A DNA stretch of 64,000 nucleotides from Bacillus sp. 491mf. GTDB taxonomy: Bacteria; Bacillota; Bacilli; Bacillales; Bacillaceae_G. Each line of letters opens with the position of its first letter. The stretch's first letter is position 1. The notes under the pieces are model-generated. The model did not search any database, was not told the DNA's origin, and saw nothing but the letters and a program-made list of their open reading frames with translations. Shown here piece after piece: positions 31,881 through 42,416 of the stretch. Position numbers and translations under genes: made by a program. Location of the stretch: positions 1 through 64,000 of the forward strand of contig NZ_FOLV01000013.1 of assembly GCF_900112415.1 (NCBI RefSeq), read 5' to 3'.

Positions 31881-32002
31881 TAAAGTGAAACTTCCATTCG
31901 AAGTCGCATTTCCTTCTGCGCTTACTGCTTGTTAGAGCGGGGTCAAGTAAAACTTCCATCAGCGCTTTTTTCCGCTGATGGAAAGCCCGCAAATAGCGGG
32001 AT
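31881..32002 (+). repeat. Dispersed repeat family 2, composite copy
   Basis: A truncated unit (TAAAGTGAAACTTCCATTCG to TTAGAGCGGGG) is followed by a second (AAGTAAAACTTCCATCAGCG, a GCTGATGGAAAGCCCGC part, and AATAGCGGGAT). It lies between lgt and ppaX, on the opposite strand to both. It creates a false N-terminal extension of ppaX. Confidence 0.7.
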
Positions 32003-32066
32003 ATGAAAAGAAGCAGCGCCGTATATATGACGCTACTTTTTCTGAATTATCTCTGAAGTTCTATCA

Positions 32067-32879
32067 TTATTTTTCTGCATATCGTTTATCCGCATACCCC
32101 ATTTTTCGTCTCACAACAACAAAAATGATAGAGACGAGAATTAAGACAATGGAGACAACCTGCGCAATGCGAAGCGGACCAAGCATTAAGCTATCTGTGC
32201 GCAATCCTTCTACAAAGAAACGACCGATGGAGTACCAAGTTAAATAGATAAAGAATAGTTCTCCGCGGCGCAAATTTGCTCTCCGCAAAAATAGGAGTAA
32301 AATAACCCCAGCAAAATTCCACAGTGATTCATATAAAAATGTTGGATGGTAATATACGCCATCAATATACATTTGATTTATAATAAACTGCGGTAAATGC
32401 AAACTTTCAAGAAATTGACGCGTTACCTCACCGCCGTGAGCTTCTTGGTTCATAAAGTTGCCCCAGCGGCCAATCGCTTGTCCAAGCAAAATACTTGGTG
32501 CTGCAATATCTGCTAGCTTCCAAAAAGATAGCCCGCGTATTTTTGTAAATACCATTCCGGTAAGAACCGCACCAATTAATCCGCCATGAATCGCTAAACC
32601 ACCTTGACGAATGTTAATAATTTGGCTTGGATTTTGGGAATAATAGTTCCATTCGAAAATAACATAGTATGCACGTGCACAAATGATTGCAATCGGCACT
32701 GCAATTAGGACCAAATCAATAAACGTATCTTTCGGAACACCGAGACGCTCTCCTTCGCGGGTTGCAAGCAATAATCCAAGCAACACAGCCGTACCAATAA
32801 TGACACCGTACCAATAGATTGGAAACGGCCCAAGCTGAACTGCTACGCGATCAAGCTGCGGTACAGACCCTAACAGCAT
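32067..32879 (-). CDS. lgt: Prolipoprotein diacylglyceryl transferase
   Basis: Lgt transfers diacylglycerol to the lipobox cysteine of prelipoproteins in the membrane; substrates in this window include the lipoprotein at 18901 and CccB. The 270-residue protein has about seven membrane helices, the conserved [11 protein letters not shown] motif (about 91-101) and the signature [14 protein letters not shown] (about 136-149). It lies between hprK and ppaX. Confidence 0.96.
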   Translation of the reverse strand: MLLGSVPQLDRVAVQLGPFPIYWYGVIIGTAVLLGLLLATREGERLGVPKDTFIDLVLIAVPIAIICARAYYVIFEWNYYSQNPSQIINIRQGGLAIHGGLIGAVLTGMVFTKIRGLSFWKLADIAAPSILLGQAIGRWGNFMNQEAHGGEVTRQFLESLHLPQFIINQMYIDGVYYHPTFLYESLWNFAGVILLLFLRRANLRRGELFFIYLTWYSIGRFFVEGLRTDSLMLGPLRIAQVVSIVLILVSIIFVVVRRKMGYADKRYAEK

Positions 32880-32902
32880 ATTCTCTACTCCCCTTCTATT
32901 CC

Positions 32903-32925
32903 ATTAATGGAAGTTTCACTTATAT
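32903..32925 (-). repeat. Remnant end of a family 2 repeat
   Basis: TAAGTGAAACTTCCATTAAT on the minus strand, three bases after the hprK stop, is the left end of a family-2 element without the rest. Confidence 0.6.
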
Positions 32926-33855
32926 TTAATTTTGATCTCCTTGTTCAATCGCGCTCATAAGACGATCTGAAAATTGTTGCGCTGCATTGACGCCCATACG
33001 TTTTAAACGGTAGTTCATCGCTGCTACTTCAATAATGACAGCTAAGTTTCGACCTGGTCGTACTGGAAGAGTAATCTTTGTAATCTCTGTATCAATAATT
33101 TTCATTTTTTCTTCATCTAAGCCAAGGCGGTCGTAATTTTTCTTTTGATCCCAAATCTCAAGATTAATCACAAGTGTAATACGTTTATGATTACGCACTG
33201 CACCTGCACCAAATAACGTCATTACGTTAATAATGCCAAGTCCACGAATTTCAAGTAAATGCTCAATTAACTCCGGTGAACTCCCGACTAGTGTATCGTC
33301 ATCTTCTTGGCGAATTTCTACACTATCATCAGCGACAAGACGATGTCCGCGCTTCACAAGCTCAAGTGCTGTTTCGCTTTTCCCGACACCACTTTGTCCT
33401 GTAATCATTACACCGACGCCGTAAATATCAACTAATACACCATGAATAGCTGTTGTTGGCGCCAATTTACTTTCTAAATAATTCGTCAAACGACTCGATA
33501 AACGTGTTGTTTTTAACGGTGAACATAATATCGGCACACCCGTCTGACGAGATGCTTGCATTAACTCCTCTGGCACATCTTCACCGCGCGTTACGATAAT
33601 GCACGGTGTTTCTTCTGTACAAAGCGCTTGCATGCGCATTTTCTTCTGTTCTTCTGTTAATGTATCAAAAAACGTAAGCTCCGTTTTCCCAAGAAGCTGC
33701 ACACGATCAGCTGGATAATATGTGAAAAATCCTGCTATTTCAATTCCAGGTCGTGATAAATCACTCGTATCAATTGGACGGTGAATTCCTTCCTCACCAC
33801 TTACTAATTCTAAATGAAAATGTTCAATTAAATCTTTCGTTCGAACTTTTGGCAT
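32926..33855 (-). CDS. hprK: HPr kinase/phosphorylase
   Basis: HprK phosphorylates HPr and Crh on Ser46 when fructose bisphosphate is high and reverses this with phosphate, the central switch of carbon catabolite control. The 309-residue product has His139 (AIHGVLVD), Walker A GQSGVGKS (153-160), the signature [15 protein letters not shown] (about 202-216) and the C-terminal [11 protein letters not shown]. Its targets and partners (Crh, PpaX) are encoded in this window. Confidence 0.97.
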   Translation of the reverse strand: MPKVRTKDLIEHFHLELVSGEEGIHRPIDTSDLSRPGIEIAGFFTYYPADRVQLLGKTELTFFDTLTEEQKKMRMQALCTEETPCIIVTRGEDVPEELMQASRQTGVPILCSPLKTTRLSSRLTNYLESKLAPTTAIHGVLVDIYGVGVMITGQSGVGKSETALELVKRGHRLVADDSVEIRQEDDDTLVGSSPELIEHLLEIRGLGIINVMTLFGAGAVRNHKRITLVINLEIWDQKKNYDRLGLDEEKMKIIDTEITKITLPVRPGRNLAVIIEVAAMNYRLKRMGVNAAQQFSDRLMSAIEQGDQN

Positions 33856-33954
33856 ATGTAAACCTCCACGTTGCGGAATGTATCTAGGCAGCGGACTACC
33901 ATTCTACCCGCTATTGTACCATTTTTTTCTTAAAACAAGAAATACGGTTTCTTT

Positions 33955-34002
33955 TGAAAAAGAAAAAACATTTCACGCTGTGCGCAAAATGTTTTACGTT
34001 TT
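33955..34002 (-). terminator. Terminator after the YvlD-like gene
   Basis: AAACATTTTGCGC, a short loop and GTGAAATGTTTTTTC follow on the minus strand. Confidence 0.65.
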
Positions 34003-34025
34003 GTCGGATACTTTCTACCATCCGA

Positions 34026-34400
34026 TTATTTTTTCTCATATAACGGTTCAATAATCACTTTTTCAATTAACATATTTAAAATCGAAATAAAGATCGCTGC
34101 CATAATCGCTGCGCCAAATCCAGATAAATTAAATGCATCACCAAGTAACGAATCCGTAATTTTTAGCGTAATCGCATTAATAACGATTAAGAAGAAACCA
34201 AATGTTAACACAGTAATTGGCAAGGTAATTAAAATTAAGAACGGTTTAACAAATACATTTAAAAGAGACAAAATAACGCTCGCAATTACTGCTGTTTGTA
34301 TATTTGCTATTTCAAACGCACCTGGTGCAAATATTTTGAGAAGACCTGATACAACGATTAGCACAATACTATTTACAATAAGTGATATAACCCATCTCAT
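34026..34400 (-). CDS. Four-helix membrane protein, phage-holin-like superfamily (YvlD-like)
   Basis: The 124-residue protein has four membrane helices (about 3-22, 33-51, 55-80, 95-115) and the PFLILITLPITVLTFGFFLI signature of the DUF360/'4-TM phage holin' superfamily. B. subtilis YvlD, encoded next to hprK, belongs to it and is part of an envelope-stress set. Its precise function is unknown. Confidence 0.85.
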   Translation of the reverse strand: MRWVISLIVNSIVLIVVSGLLKIFAPGAFEIANIQTAVIASVILSLLNVFVKPFLILITLPITVLTFGFFLIVINAITLKITDSLLGDAFNLSGFGAAIMAAIFISILNMLIEKVIIEPLYEKK

Positions 34401-34439
34401 GTTCTTTACACTTCCTTTTCACTAGGGACACTGAATATC

Positions 34440-34618
34440 TAAACTACATATATAAATACAAATTGAAAAAACGATATAAAACTCCTCTTTTTAAGGAGGA
34501 CCTTTTCCTGCCACATGCCAAGTTTGAAACAAAAAGAACAAGCTAGTACCTGGCATAGTATATTCTGCATAGTAGCGATTTGTGTGTTACAAAATCAAAG
34601 TGGATTTATATATACTAA
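34440..34618. repeat. Dispersed repeat family 1 copy
   Basis: TATATAAATACAAATTGAAA starts the copy; then CCTCTTTTTAAGGAGG, TGCCACATGCCAAGTTTGAA and the end motif TTTGTGTGTTACAAAATC...GGATTTATATA follow. The orientation is opposite to the 27.3-kb array. Confidence 0.65.
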
Positions 34619-34699
34619 CAATAATACGTTAACTACGCCAAAAATACCAAGAACAAATACAATGAAGCCACCTATCAGATTCTTCTTCCGGAAAATCAT
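34595..34699 (-). CDS. Possible 34-residue membrane peptide downstream of the DUF4870 gene
   Basis: An ATG follows the stop of the DUF4870 gene directly. The ORF gives a basic start (MIFRKKN), one strong membrane helix (LIGGFIVFVLGIFGVVNVLL) and ends LVYINPL. The last codons lie in a family-1 repeat, so the gene may have been shortened by it. The RBS is weak. Confidence 0.4.
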   Translation of the reverse strand: MIFRKKNLIGGFIVFVLGIFGVVNVLLLVYINPL

Positions 34700-35011
34700 T
34701 TACTCATTCACAAGCAATTGTACACCCTTCACAATATTCCAGATGAAAATAACAAGGTTTACTAATCCGAATAACAACAATGCAATAAGTACCATTACAC
34801 CAATTTGTTCTGGTGTGTTCATCACAAATCCAAGTAGAAAAACGAAAAATATACAAAAGAACGGTAGTAAATGGGAAATGAAAGCTTTCTTTGCATGAAA
34901 TTTCACTTCTTCATGAGGAACAACAAAATACACAATGATCGGAAATAATAACGGAGACACAAAAATACTGAAATAACAACAAGAGGCTAACACTTTTTCA
35001 GTAGAATCCAC
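34700..35011 (-). CDS. DUF4870 domain membrane protein (YvlA-like)
   Basis: The 103-residue protein has three membrane helices (about 10-30, 42-62, 68-95) and the family pattern CYFSIFVSPLLFPIIVY with HEEVKFHAKKAF. Family members are of unknown function; some are linked to cell-envelope regulation. It lies between uvrA and the YvlD-like gene. Confidence 0.82.
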   Translation of the reverse strand: MDSTEKVLASCCYFSIFVSPLLFPIIVYFVVPHEEVKFHAKKAFISHLLPFFCIFFVFLLGFVMNTPEQIGVMVLIALLLFGLVNLVIFIWNIVKGVQLLVNE

Positions 35012-35085
35012 ATCCTCATCCCCCTTGGATGTATATAACAGAAAACATGTAACAGAAAGGCACCGCCCCTCTGTTACATGTTCCT

Positions 35086-37956
35086 TTACTTTGTTAATTC
35101 TACTTCTTTCACTTTTTCTTTCATACGCGCTGTATCACGTTCTAAAACACCTTTTAAATACTTACCTGTGTAAGAACGCTCTTCTTTCACAACTTGCTCC
35201 GGCGTACCTGTGGCAACAATTTGCCCGCCTTTATCTCCGCCTTCAGGACCAAGGTCAATCAAATAATCTGCCGTTTTAATAACATCTAAGTTATGTTCAA
35301 TAACGAGTACCGTTTCACCATTTTCAACAAGGCGCTGCAGTACTTTTAATAGACGAGCAATATCATGTGCATGAAGCCCTGTTGTCGGTTCATCTAAAAT
35401 GTACAACGTGCGGCCTGTTGAACGGCGGTGCAGCTCAGATGCTAACTTCACGCGCTGTGCTTCTCCGCCTGATAACGTTGTTGCCGGTTGACCGAGCTTC
35501 ATATAACCAAGCCCTACATCCACAAGCGTTTGGAGCTTACGTTTAATTTTCGGGATATTCGCAAAGAACTCTACCCCATCTTCAATTGTCATCTCTAACA
35601 CTTCAGAAATGTTTTTATCTTTATATTTTACTTCCAATGTTTCACGATTATAACGTTTTCCATGACAAACTTCACATGGAACGTACACATCTGGTAAGAA
35701 ATGCATTTCAATTTTAATAATTCCATCACCGCGGCACGCTTCGCAGCGACCACCTTTCACGTTAAAACTAAAGCGTCCTTTTTGATAACCGCGCACCTTT
35801 GCTTCATTCGTTTGCGCAAACACATCACGAATATCATCAAATACACCTGTATATGTCGCCGGGTTAGATCGCGGTGTGCGTCCAATTGGTGATTGATCAA
35901 TATCAATTACCTTATCTAAATGATCAAGGCCTTTAATTTCCTTATGCATACCAGGCTTACTTTTCGATTTATATAATTTTTGAGCCACTGCTTTATATAG
36001 CACTTCATTAATTAATGTACTTTTCCCTGAACCAGATACACCCGTTACCGCAACAAATGTACCAAGCGGGAATGACATCTTCGCATTTTTTAAGTTATTT
36101 TCCTTCGCTCCAATAACCTCAATCTTACGACCATCACCTTTGCGGCGCTCTAGCGGAACTGGAATAAACTTCTTACCAGATAAATATTGTCCTGTTAACG
36201 AATTATCATCTTGCATCACTTCTTGCGGTGTCCCAGCTGCAACAACCTGTCCGCCGTGAATTCCTGCACCAGGGCCAATATCTAATAAATAATCCGCCGC
36301 CATCATCGTATCATCATCATGCTCTACAACGATAAGCGTATTTCCTAAATCACGCATATTTTTCAATGTTTGAATTAAGCGCTCGTTATCACGCTGATGC
36401 AAACCGATTGAAGGTTCATCAAGAATATATAATACCCCTGTTAAGCTCGAACCAATTTGCGTTGCTAAGCGAATACGCTGCGCTTCTCCGCCTGATAACG
36501 TTCCAGCTGCACGGCTGAGCGTTAAATAATCAAGCCCCACGTTAATTAAGAAGCTAAGACGCTCTTTAATTTCACGCAAAACCAGCTTCGCAATACTTTG
36601 TTGCTTTTCCGTTAACTCGATATTTGTAAAGAATTCGTGTGCGTCTTGCACAGAAAACTGCGTCACTTCCGCAATCGTTTTCCCGCCTACAAAAACAGCT
36701 AAAGTTTCCGGTTTCAAACGAGCGCCTTTACATTTTGGGCAAGCTTGCTCCGCCATATATTTTTCCATTTGCTCACGAATATAATCAGAGCTCGTTTCTC
36801 GGTAACGGCGCTCAACATTAGGAATGACACCTTCAAAAATAATCTCGCCTTCCTTTACTTGACCAAAGTCGTTCACATAACGGAAATATACTTTTTCTTC
36901 TCCGCTTCCGTACAACACCTTTTCAAGCAATTGCTTCGGAATATCTTTTACTGGTACATCCATATCAACGCCATAATGATTACAAACAGACTTTAGCAAT
37001 TGCGGATAATATTGCGAGCTCGTCGATTCCCAAGGTGCAATTGCATGATCGTTTAATGATAAATCCCAGTTTGGAATAACCAAATCAAGATCTACTTCTA
37101 ATTTTGAACCGAGACCATCACAAGACGGACACGCACCGAACGGACTGTTGAAAGAAAACATGCGCGGCTCAAGTTCACCAATAGAAAATCCGCAATACGG
37201 ACAAGCGTGATGCTCGCTAAACAGCAACTCTTCTTCTCCAATTACATCAATTAAAACGCGGCCTTCGCCAAGCCTCAAAGCCGCTTCTAATGAATCGGCA
37301 AGGCGAGGAGCAATGCCTTCTTTCACCACAATCCGGTCAATGACAACTTCAATGGAATGTTTTTTATTTTTATCTAACGTAATTTCTTCGGATACATCAA
37401 GCATTTCTCCATCAACGCGAACGCGGACATACCCTTGTTTTTTAATATCTTCTAATAGCTTCACATGCGCACCTTTACGACCTGACACAATCGGCGCGAG
37501 AACTTGTAGCTTTGTACGCTCTGGATACTCTAAAATACGATCCACCATTTGTTCAACTGTTTGCGATGTAATTTCAATGCCATGATTTGGACAAATCGGA
37601 GTCCCGATACGCGCAAATAATAAGCGTAAATAATCGTAAATCTCCGTCACTGTTCCAACTGTTGAACGCGGGTTACGGCTCGTCGTTTTTTGGTCAATTG
37701 AAATGGCCGGTGATAATCCTTCGATTGCATCGACATCCGGTTTATCCATTTGCCCTAAAAATTGCCGTGCATACGCCGATAGTGATTCTACGTACCGGCG
37801 CTGCCCTTCTGCATAAATCGTATCAAAAGCTAACGATGATTTCCCTGAACCGGATAGCCCCGTTACAACAACAAGCTGATTTCTTGGAATGGTGACATCT
37901 ATATTTTTTAAGTTGTGAGCTCTCGCACCCTTTACAACGATAAAATCTTTACCCAT
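35086..37956 (-). CDS. uvrA: UvrABC excinuclease subunit A
   Basis: UvrA is the damage-recognition ATPase of nucleotide excision repair. The 956-residue product has two ABC ATPase halves: Walker A GLSGSGKS near 30 and GVSGSGKS near 640, each with an LSGGEAQR signature. Zinc-binding cysteines appear as CPYC/CPSC (about 250-280) and CEAC/CEVC (about 735-765). I start at the ATG at 37956 behind AAGGGTGA. It follows uvrB by a few bases. Confidence 0.97.
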   Translation of the reverse strand: MGKDFIVVKGARAHNLKNIDVTIPRNQLVVVTGLSGSGKSSLAFDTIYAEGQRRYVESLSAYARQFLGQMDKPDVDAIEGLSPAISIDQKTTSRNPRSTVGTVTEIYDYLRLLFARIGTPICPNHGIEITSQTVEQMVDRILEYPERTKLQVLAPIVSGRKGAHVKLLEDIKKQGYVRVRVDGEMLDVSEEITLDKNKKHSIEVVIDRIVVKEGIAPRLADSLEAALRLGEGRVLIDVIGEEELLFSEHHACPYCGFSIGELEPRMFSFNSPFGACPSCDGLGSKLEVDLDLVIPNWDLSLNDHAIAPWESTSSQYYPQLLKSVCNHYGVDMDVPVKDIPKQLLEKVLYGSGEEKVYFRYVNDFGQVKEGEIIFEGVIPNVERRYRETSSDYIREQMEKYMAEQACPKCKGARLKPETLAVFVGGKTIAEVTQFSVQDAHEFFTNIELTEKQQSIAKLVLREIKERLSFLINVGLDYLTLSRAAGTLSGGEAQRIRLATQIGSSLTGVLYILDEPSIGLHQRDNERLIQTLKNMRDLGNTLIVVEHDDDTMMAADYLLDIGPGAGIHGGQVVAAGTPQEVMQDDNSLTGQYLSGKKFIPVPLERRKGDGRKIEVIGAKENNLKNAKMSFPLGTFVAVTGVSGSGKSTLINEVLYKAVAQKLYKSKSKPGMHKEIKGLDHLDKVIDIDQSPIGRTPRSNPATYTGVFDDIRDVFAQTNEAKVRGYQKGRFSFNVKGGRCEACRGDGIIKIEMHFLPDVYVPCEVCHGKRYNRETLEVKYKDKNISEVLEMTIEDGVEFFANIPKIKRKLQTLVDVGLGYMKLGQPATTLSGGEAQRVKLASELHRRSTGRTLYILDEPTTGLHAHDIARLLKVLQRLVENGETVLVIEHNLDVIKTADYLIDLGPEGGDKGGQIVATGTPEQVVKEERSYTGKYLKGVLERDTARMKEKVKEVELTK

Positions 37957-37961
37957 TACCT

Positions 37962-39944
37962 TCACCCTTCTGCTTTTAATTCTAATAATAGATCGCGAAG
38001 CTCAGCTGCCCGCTCAAAATCAAGCGCTTTTGCAGCTTCTTTCATTTCCGCTTCCATTTTTGCAATTACATTTTCTCGTTCTTTTTTCGTCATTTTCTTA
38101 GAAGCTAGTGACGGCACTTCATATGTTTCTGTATCCTCCGCAGCCATCGTTGCCCGAATTACATCGCGCACCTCTTTTTGAATCGTTTTCGGTATAATGC
38201 CGTGCTTTTCATTATATGCTTCTTGAATTTGACGACGACGCTTCGTTTCTTCCATTGCAATTTCCATCGATTTTGTAATTCGGTCGGCATACATTACAAC
38301 ATGACCGTTTGCGTTACGAGCTGCACGGCCAATCGTCTGAATAAGAGAGCGCTCTGAACGAAGAAATCCTTCTTTATCTGCATCTAATATCGCTACGAGC
38401 GATACTTCAGGAATATCAAGCCCTTCACGAAGTAAGTTAATACCGACAAGTACATCGAACTTACCAAGGCGAAGATCACGAATAATTTCAATCCGCTCTA
38501 ACGTTTTAATTTCAGAATGAAGATAGTTTACTTTAATCCCAACATCTTTCAAATAATCTGTTAAATCCTCTGACATCTTCTTCGTTAATGTCGTAATTAA
38601 TACACGCTCATTTTTCGCGATCCGATCTTGGATTTCTCCTAGTAAATCATCAATTTGTCCTTCAATTGGCCTTACGTCAATTTTCGGATCTACTAGCCCT
38701 GTCGGACGAATAATCTGTTCCACCACTTCTGGTGAATGTTCAATTTCATATGGCCCCGGTGTCGCTGATACATAGACAACTTGATTCGTTTTCTCTTCAA
38801 ACTCTTCAAACTTAAGCGGTCTGTTATCTAGCGCTGATGGCAGACGGAATCCATGATCAACAAGCACTTGTTTCCGCGCTTTATCACCGTTGTACATTGC
38901 TCTTACTTGTGGCACTGATACATGCGACTCATCCATTACGATGAGAAAATCTTTAGGGAAATAATCTAACAATGTATATGGCGTTGAACCAGCCGGACGG
39001 AGCGTCAAATGACGGGAGTAGTTTTCAATCCCTGAACAAAAGCCCATCTCACGCATCATTTCTAAATCGTAACGTGTCCGCTGCTCGATCCGCTGCGCCT
39101 CTAACAATTTACCATTATCATTTAATTCTTTTAAGCGTTCTTCTAACTCTTTTTCAATATTTTCAATAGCAACTTTCATTTTTTCTTCGCGTGTAACGAA
39201 GTGAGATGCCGGAAAGATTGCCACATGCTCACGTTCTGCTAATACTTCACCTGTTAATGCATTTACTTCCCTAATGCGATCAATTTCATCACCGAAAAAT
39301 TCAATTCGGATACAATGCTCATCAAGAGATGCTGGAAAAATCTCAACTACATCACCGCGCACGCGAAACGTCCCGCGCTGGAAGTCAATATCATTACGGC
39401 CGTACTGCACATCAACAAGTTCACGAAGCAATTGATTGCGATCTTTCTCCATACCAACACGTAAAGAGACAACGAGCTCACTATACTCTTCTGGAGAACC
39501 TAAACCGTAAATACAAGACACACTCGCTACAATAATCACATCATCTCGTTCAAATAAAGCCGACGTCGCTGAGTGACGCAATTTATCAATTTCATCATTA
39601 ATTTTTGCGTCTTTTTCAATAAATGTATCGGTTTGTGGTACATACGCTTCCGGTTGATAATAATCGTAGTAACTAACAAAATATTCAACTGCATTGTTTG
39701 GAAAGAAATCTTTCAGCTCACTGTATAGCTGTCCTGCTAACGTTTTATTATGAGCCATTACAAGTGTTGGCTTTTTCACTTCTTTAATAACATTTGAAAT
39801 CGTAAATGTTTTACCCGTTCCTGTCGCGCCAAGCAACACTTGATGTTTCTTACCGTTTTTAATCCCCGCTACCAGCTTCTCTATCGCTTTTGGCTGATCA
39901 CCTTGCGGGGAATATTCTGAGACAATTTCAAATTGATGTTCCAA
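37962..39944 (-). CDS. uvrB: UvrABC excinuclease subunit B
   Basis: UvrB is the helicase-like damage-verification subunit. The 660-residue product has Walker A GATGTGKT (39-46), the beta-hairpin [12 protein letters not shown] (about 92-103), helicase motifs (VVMDESHVS region, [11 protein letters not shown]) and a C-terminal UVR domain ([16 protein letters not shown]) that contacts UvrC. The start is TTG at 39944 behind GAGGGCGG. A LexA-like box lies upstream at 40017-40030. Confidence 0.97.
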   Translation of the reverse strand: MEHQFEIVSEYSPQGDQPKAIEKLVAGIKNGKKHQVLLGATGTGKTFTISNVIKEVKKPTLVMAHNKTLAGQLYSELKDFFPNNAVEYFVSYYDYYQPEAYVPQTDTFIEKDAKINDEIDKLRHSATSALFERDDVIIVASVSCIYGLGSPEEYSELVVSLRVGMEKDRNQLLRELVDVQYGRNDIDFQRGTFRVRGDVVEIFPASLDEHCIRIEFFGDEIDRIREVNALTGEVLAEREHVAIFPASHFVTREEKMKVAIENIEKELEERLKELNDNGKLLEAQRIEQRTRYDLEMMREMGFCSGIENYSRHLTLRPAGSTPYTLLDYFPKDFLIVMDESHVSVPQVRAMYNGDKARKQVLVDHGFRLPSALDNRPLKFEEFEEKTNQVVYVSATPGPYEIEHSPEVVEQIIRPTGLVDPKIDVRPIEGQIDDLLGEIQDRIAKNERVLITTLTKKMSEDLTDYLKDVGIKVNYLHSEIKTLERIEIIRDLRLGKFDVLVGINLLREGLDIPEVSLVAILDADKEGFLRSERSLIQTIGRAARNANGHVVMYADRITKSMEIAMEETKRRRQIQEAYNEKHGIIPKTIQKEVRDVIRATMAAEDTETYEVPSLASKKMTKKERENVIAKMEAEMKEAAKALDFERAAELRDLLLELKAEG

Positions 39945-40016
39945 ATAAATCCGCCCTCCTCGTAAAAAATCTGTATTTTCATTTTACCACGAACTCCCAT
40001 GAAAAAACCAAAAAAA

Positions 40017-40030
40017 CGAACAAGTATTCG
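40017..40030 (-). promoter_or_regulatory. LexA (DinR) box upstream of uvrBA
   Basis: The plus strand reads CGAACAAGTATTCG, one base from the Bacillus SOS consensus CGAAC-N4-GTTCG. It lies about 75 bases upstream of the uvrB start, in the uvrB promoter region. Confidence 0.7.
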
Positions 40031-40200
40031 ATAAACAATTCGACAAGAAACTAATTTTTTATATAGGTATAATTTTCTAAAAATTTTGTATTTACAACAC
40101 CCATTTTTCATATTACAATACGTTTAAAGATTCGACATTATACGACAAATCGGAATTAAAGTTCAGAATATTTTAACAACTAGAGGGTGAGGGAGCTTAT

Positions 40201-41610
40201 ATGAATCTATTTCGAAAAAAATCAATTTCCGCACTGCTAGCGCAATCGCAGCAGAAAGGCGCTTCTTTAAAAAAGGAGCTAGGCGCATTTGATTTAACAA
40301 TGTTAGGAGTCGGCGCCATTATCGGAACAGGGATCTTCGTTCTTACCGGCGTTGCAGCAGCAAAGCATGCCGGACCAGCACTTATTTTATCGTTCATTTT
40401 ATCCGGCTTAGCCTGTGTATTTGCGGCATTATGTTATTCTGAATTTGCTTCAACTGTACCGGTATCAGGTAGTGCCTACACTTACAGCTATGCAACATTT
40501 GGAGAAATTATTGCATGGATTTTAGGGTGGGACTTAATTCTAGAATACGGATTAGCATCTTCAGCCGTTGCATCTGGCTGGTCGGGATACTTCCAAGGAT
40601 TATTATCTGGATTTGGGTTTAAATTGCCTCACGCCTTAACAAGCGCTTATAACCCAGCGGCTGGCACATACGTAGACGTACCAGCAATTTGTATTATTTT
40701 CATCATGACATTTTTATTAACAAGAGGCGCAAAAAAATCAGCTCGCTTCAATGCCATTATGGTAGCTATCAAAATATTTGTTGTTCTTCTATTCATCGGC
40801 GTTGGTGCTTTCTATGTAAAACCTGAGAACTGGACGCCATTCATGCCATTTGGCTTCTCTGGTGTAACAACTGGAGCAGCAACTGTATTCTTTGCTTATA
40901 TCGGATTTGACGCTGTATCAACAGCTGCTGAAGAAGTTAAAAATCCACAGCGCAATATGCCAATTGGTATTATCGCTTCCTTAGCAATCTGTACAATCTT
41001 ATATATTGTTGTTTCATTAGTATTAACAGGAATCGTTCCCTACAACCAATTAAATGTAAAGAACCCTGTTGCATATGCTTTGCAATATATTCATCAAGAT
41101 TGGGTTGCCGGACTTATCTCTTTAGGAGCAATTGCTGGGATTACAACAGTATTACTCGTTATGCTATATGGACAAACTCGTTTATTTTACGCAATGAGCC
41201 GTGATGGCTTACTGCCAAAAGCGTTTTCTCGCGTAAACAAAAAAACACAAACGCCAGTTATGAACAGCTGGATTACAGCAGCTATGGTTGCTTTCTTTTC
41301 TGGATTTGTTCCACTAGACAAGCTAGCAGAATTAACAAACATCGGTACATTATTTGCATTCATCGTTGTATCAATCGGTGTTATCATCTTACGCAAAAAA
41401 CAACCAGACCTGCCTCGTGCCTTTAAAGTACCATTCGTACCATTGGTTCCGATATTAGCAGTTCTCTTCTGCGGATATTTAACATTACAACTTCCAGCAA
41501 CAACATGGATCGGCTTTGTCGTTTGGTTAATTATCGGATTAGTTGTATATTTCAGCTATGGTTATAAAAATAGTACGTTGAGAGATGGTCAAAAAGAAGA
41601 CGTTGCTTAA
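40201..41610 (+). CDS. APC-family amino acid permease
   Basis: The 469-residue protein has about 12 membrane helices and the cationic-amino-acid-transporter pattern: GVGAIIGTGIFVLTG (about 36-50), CYSEFASTVPVSGSAYTYSY (about 80-99) and FFAYIGFDAVSTAAEEVKNP (about 240-259). Substrates of close relatives differ, so I do not assign one. GAGGGAG precedes the ATG. The stop codon TAA is at the same time the first three bases of a family-2 repeat. Confidence 0.9.
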   Translation: MNLFRKKSISALLAQSQQKGASLKKELGAFDLTMLGVGAIIGTGIFVLTGVAAAKHAGPALILSFILSGLACVFAALCYSEFASTVPVSGSAYTYSYATFGEIIAWILGWDLILEYGLASSAVASGWSGYFQGLLSGFGFKLPHALTSAYNPAAGTYVDVPAICIIFIMTFLLTRGAKKSARFNAIMVAIKIFVVLLFIGVGAFYVKPENWTPFMPFGFSGVTTGAATVFFAYIGFDAVSTAAEEVKNPQRNMPIGIIASLAICTILYIVVSLVLTGIVPYNQLNVKNPVAYALQYIHQDWVAGLISLGAIAGITTVLLVMLYGQTRLFYAMSRDGLLPKAFSRVNKKTQTPVMNSWITAAMVAFFSGFVPLDKLAELTNIGTLFAFIVVSIGVIILRKKQPDLPRAFKVPFVPLVPILAVLFCGYLTLQLPATTWIGFVVWLIIGLVVYFSYGYKNSTLRDGQKEDVA

Positions 41611-41771
41611 AGTGAAACTTCCATTCAGAAATGCTTTTCCTCTGAATGGTTAGTTGAACCAATCGGGCCCTTACAGACGGTTTGTCTCTCTTCCTTGCCT
41701 AACTTCTTACCGGCTATTTGGGCAGGATAAAGTGAAACTTCCATTTTTATTTACCGCTTATTAGAGCGGGA
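41608..41771 (+). repeat. Dispersed repeat family 2, one full and one truncated copy in tandem
   Basis: The first copy starts TAAAGTGAAACTTCCATTCA at the permease stop and runs to GGCAGGA near 41727; a second starts TAAAGTGAAACTTCCATTTT at 41728 and ends AGAGCGGGAT near 41771. Confidence 0.75.
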
Positions 41772-41775
41772 TAGC

Positions 41776-41817
41776 AAAGAAGCTGTTGTCCATTAAGGAC
41801 AGCAGCTTCTTTTTATA
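41776..41817 (+). terminator. Terminator of the permease gene
   Basis: AAAGAAGCTGTTGTCC, loop, GGACAGCAGCTTCTTTTT. Confidence 0.85.
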
Positions 41818-41951
41818 TTGACATACGTCAAATCCACATAGCTCAATCTTCAACTTAAACGAACAACTAGCTCGTCACGCATTGTCCACACGTGTTTTCT
41901 ATTTAAGGAATACAATGTATCAAAAATAAAGAAAAGAGGTTTAATCCCAAT

Positions 41952-42359
41952 ATGCTTGATCATCATGACAAATTTAATGAAGAATCTCTTAAAGATGAAT
42001 CAAATACTCCTAACTGTTTTGTTGAAAATCACATAATTGGATCAACAAACTCACCAGTACTAGTTCTCGTACCAGGAGACACTAGCCATCAACCTGTTTT
42101 GCAAGATTTTACTAGTAATCACAATAAAACATTACTTCAGTTGACTTCTGCCTCATTACAAGGTGAAGACCCTTTACCTTTAGCGGTGACCATTATAACC
42201 AAAAGCCCCCATAACCCTATTACTGCTATAATTACAGAAAGTACAAGAATATTTCATGTGGAAAACTTTAAAAGCTTAAGTGTCTCAAATACAAATTCTG
42301 CTCAAGCTGGATTGAATATATTTATCCAAGAAACGTTCTGTATCTGCCGTGAAGAATGA
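41952..42359 (+). CDS. Unrecognised 135-residue protein, possibly a spore-surface or appendage-like protein
   Basis: The protein has no signal peptide or membrane helix. It has an N-terminal extension with one Cys (TPNCFVEN, about residue 22), a central part rich in beta-forming residues and Thr/Ser, and an end with two Cys (IQETFCICREE). One-domain beta proteins with an N-terminal Cys connector and C-terminal Cys are the pattern of DUF3992 endospore-appendage (Ena) subunits in this group, but I cannot show homology. AGAGG lies 11 bases upstream of the ATG, and a weak SigK-like pair (ACAC and AATACAAT) lies further upstream. A terminator follows. Confidence 0.6.
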   Translation: MLDHHDKFNEESLKDESNTPNCFVENHIIGSTNSPVLVLVPGDTSHQPVLQDFTSNHNKTLLQLTSASLQGEDPLPLAVTIITKSPHNPITAIITESTRIFHVENFKSLSVSNTNSAQAGLNIFIQETFCICREE

Positions 42360-42361
42360 AG

Positions 42362-42416
42362 AAAAAACGAGATGTTACCTTAGCGCGAAAACATCTCGTT
42401 CTTTTTCTTTTTTGGA
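42362..42416. terminator. Bidirectional terminator between convergent genes
   Basis: AAAACGAGATGTT pairs with AACATCTCGTTCTTTTT; it serves the 41952 gene and perhaps the membrane-protein gene on the other strand. Confidence 0.75.

Noticed and set aside
31852-31992. N-terminal extension of PpaX by 47 residues
   Set aside because: The extra frame lies in a family-2 repeat; the HAD motif FDLDGTL is at the right distance from the ATG at 31851, which has an RBS.
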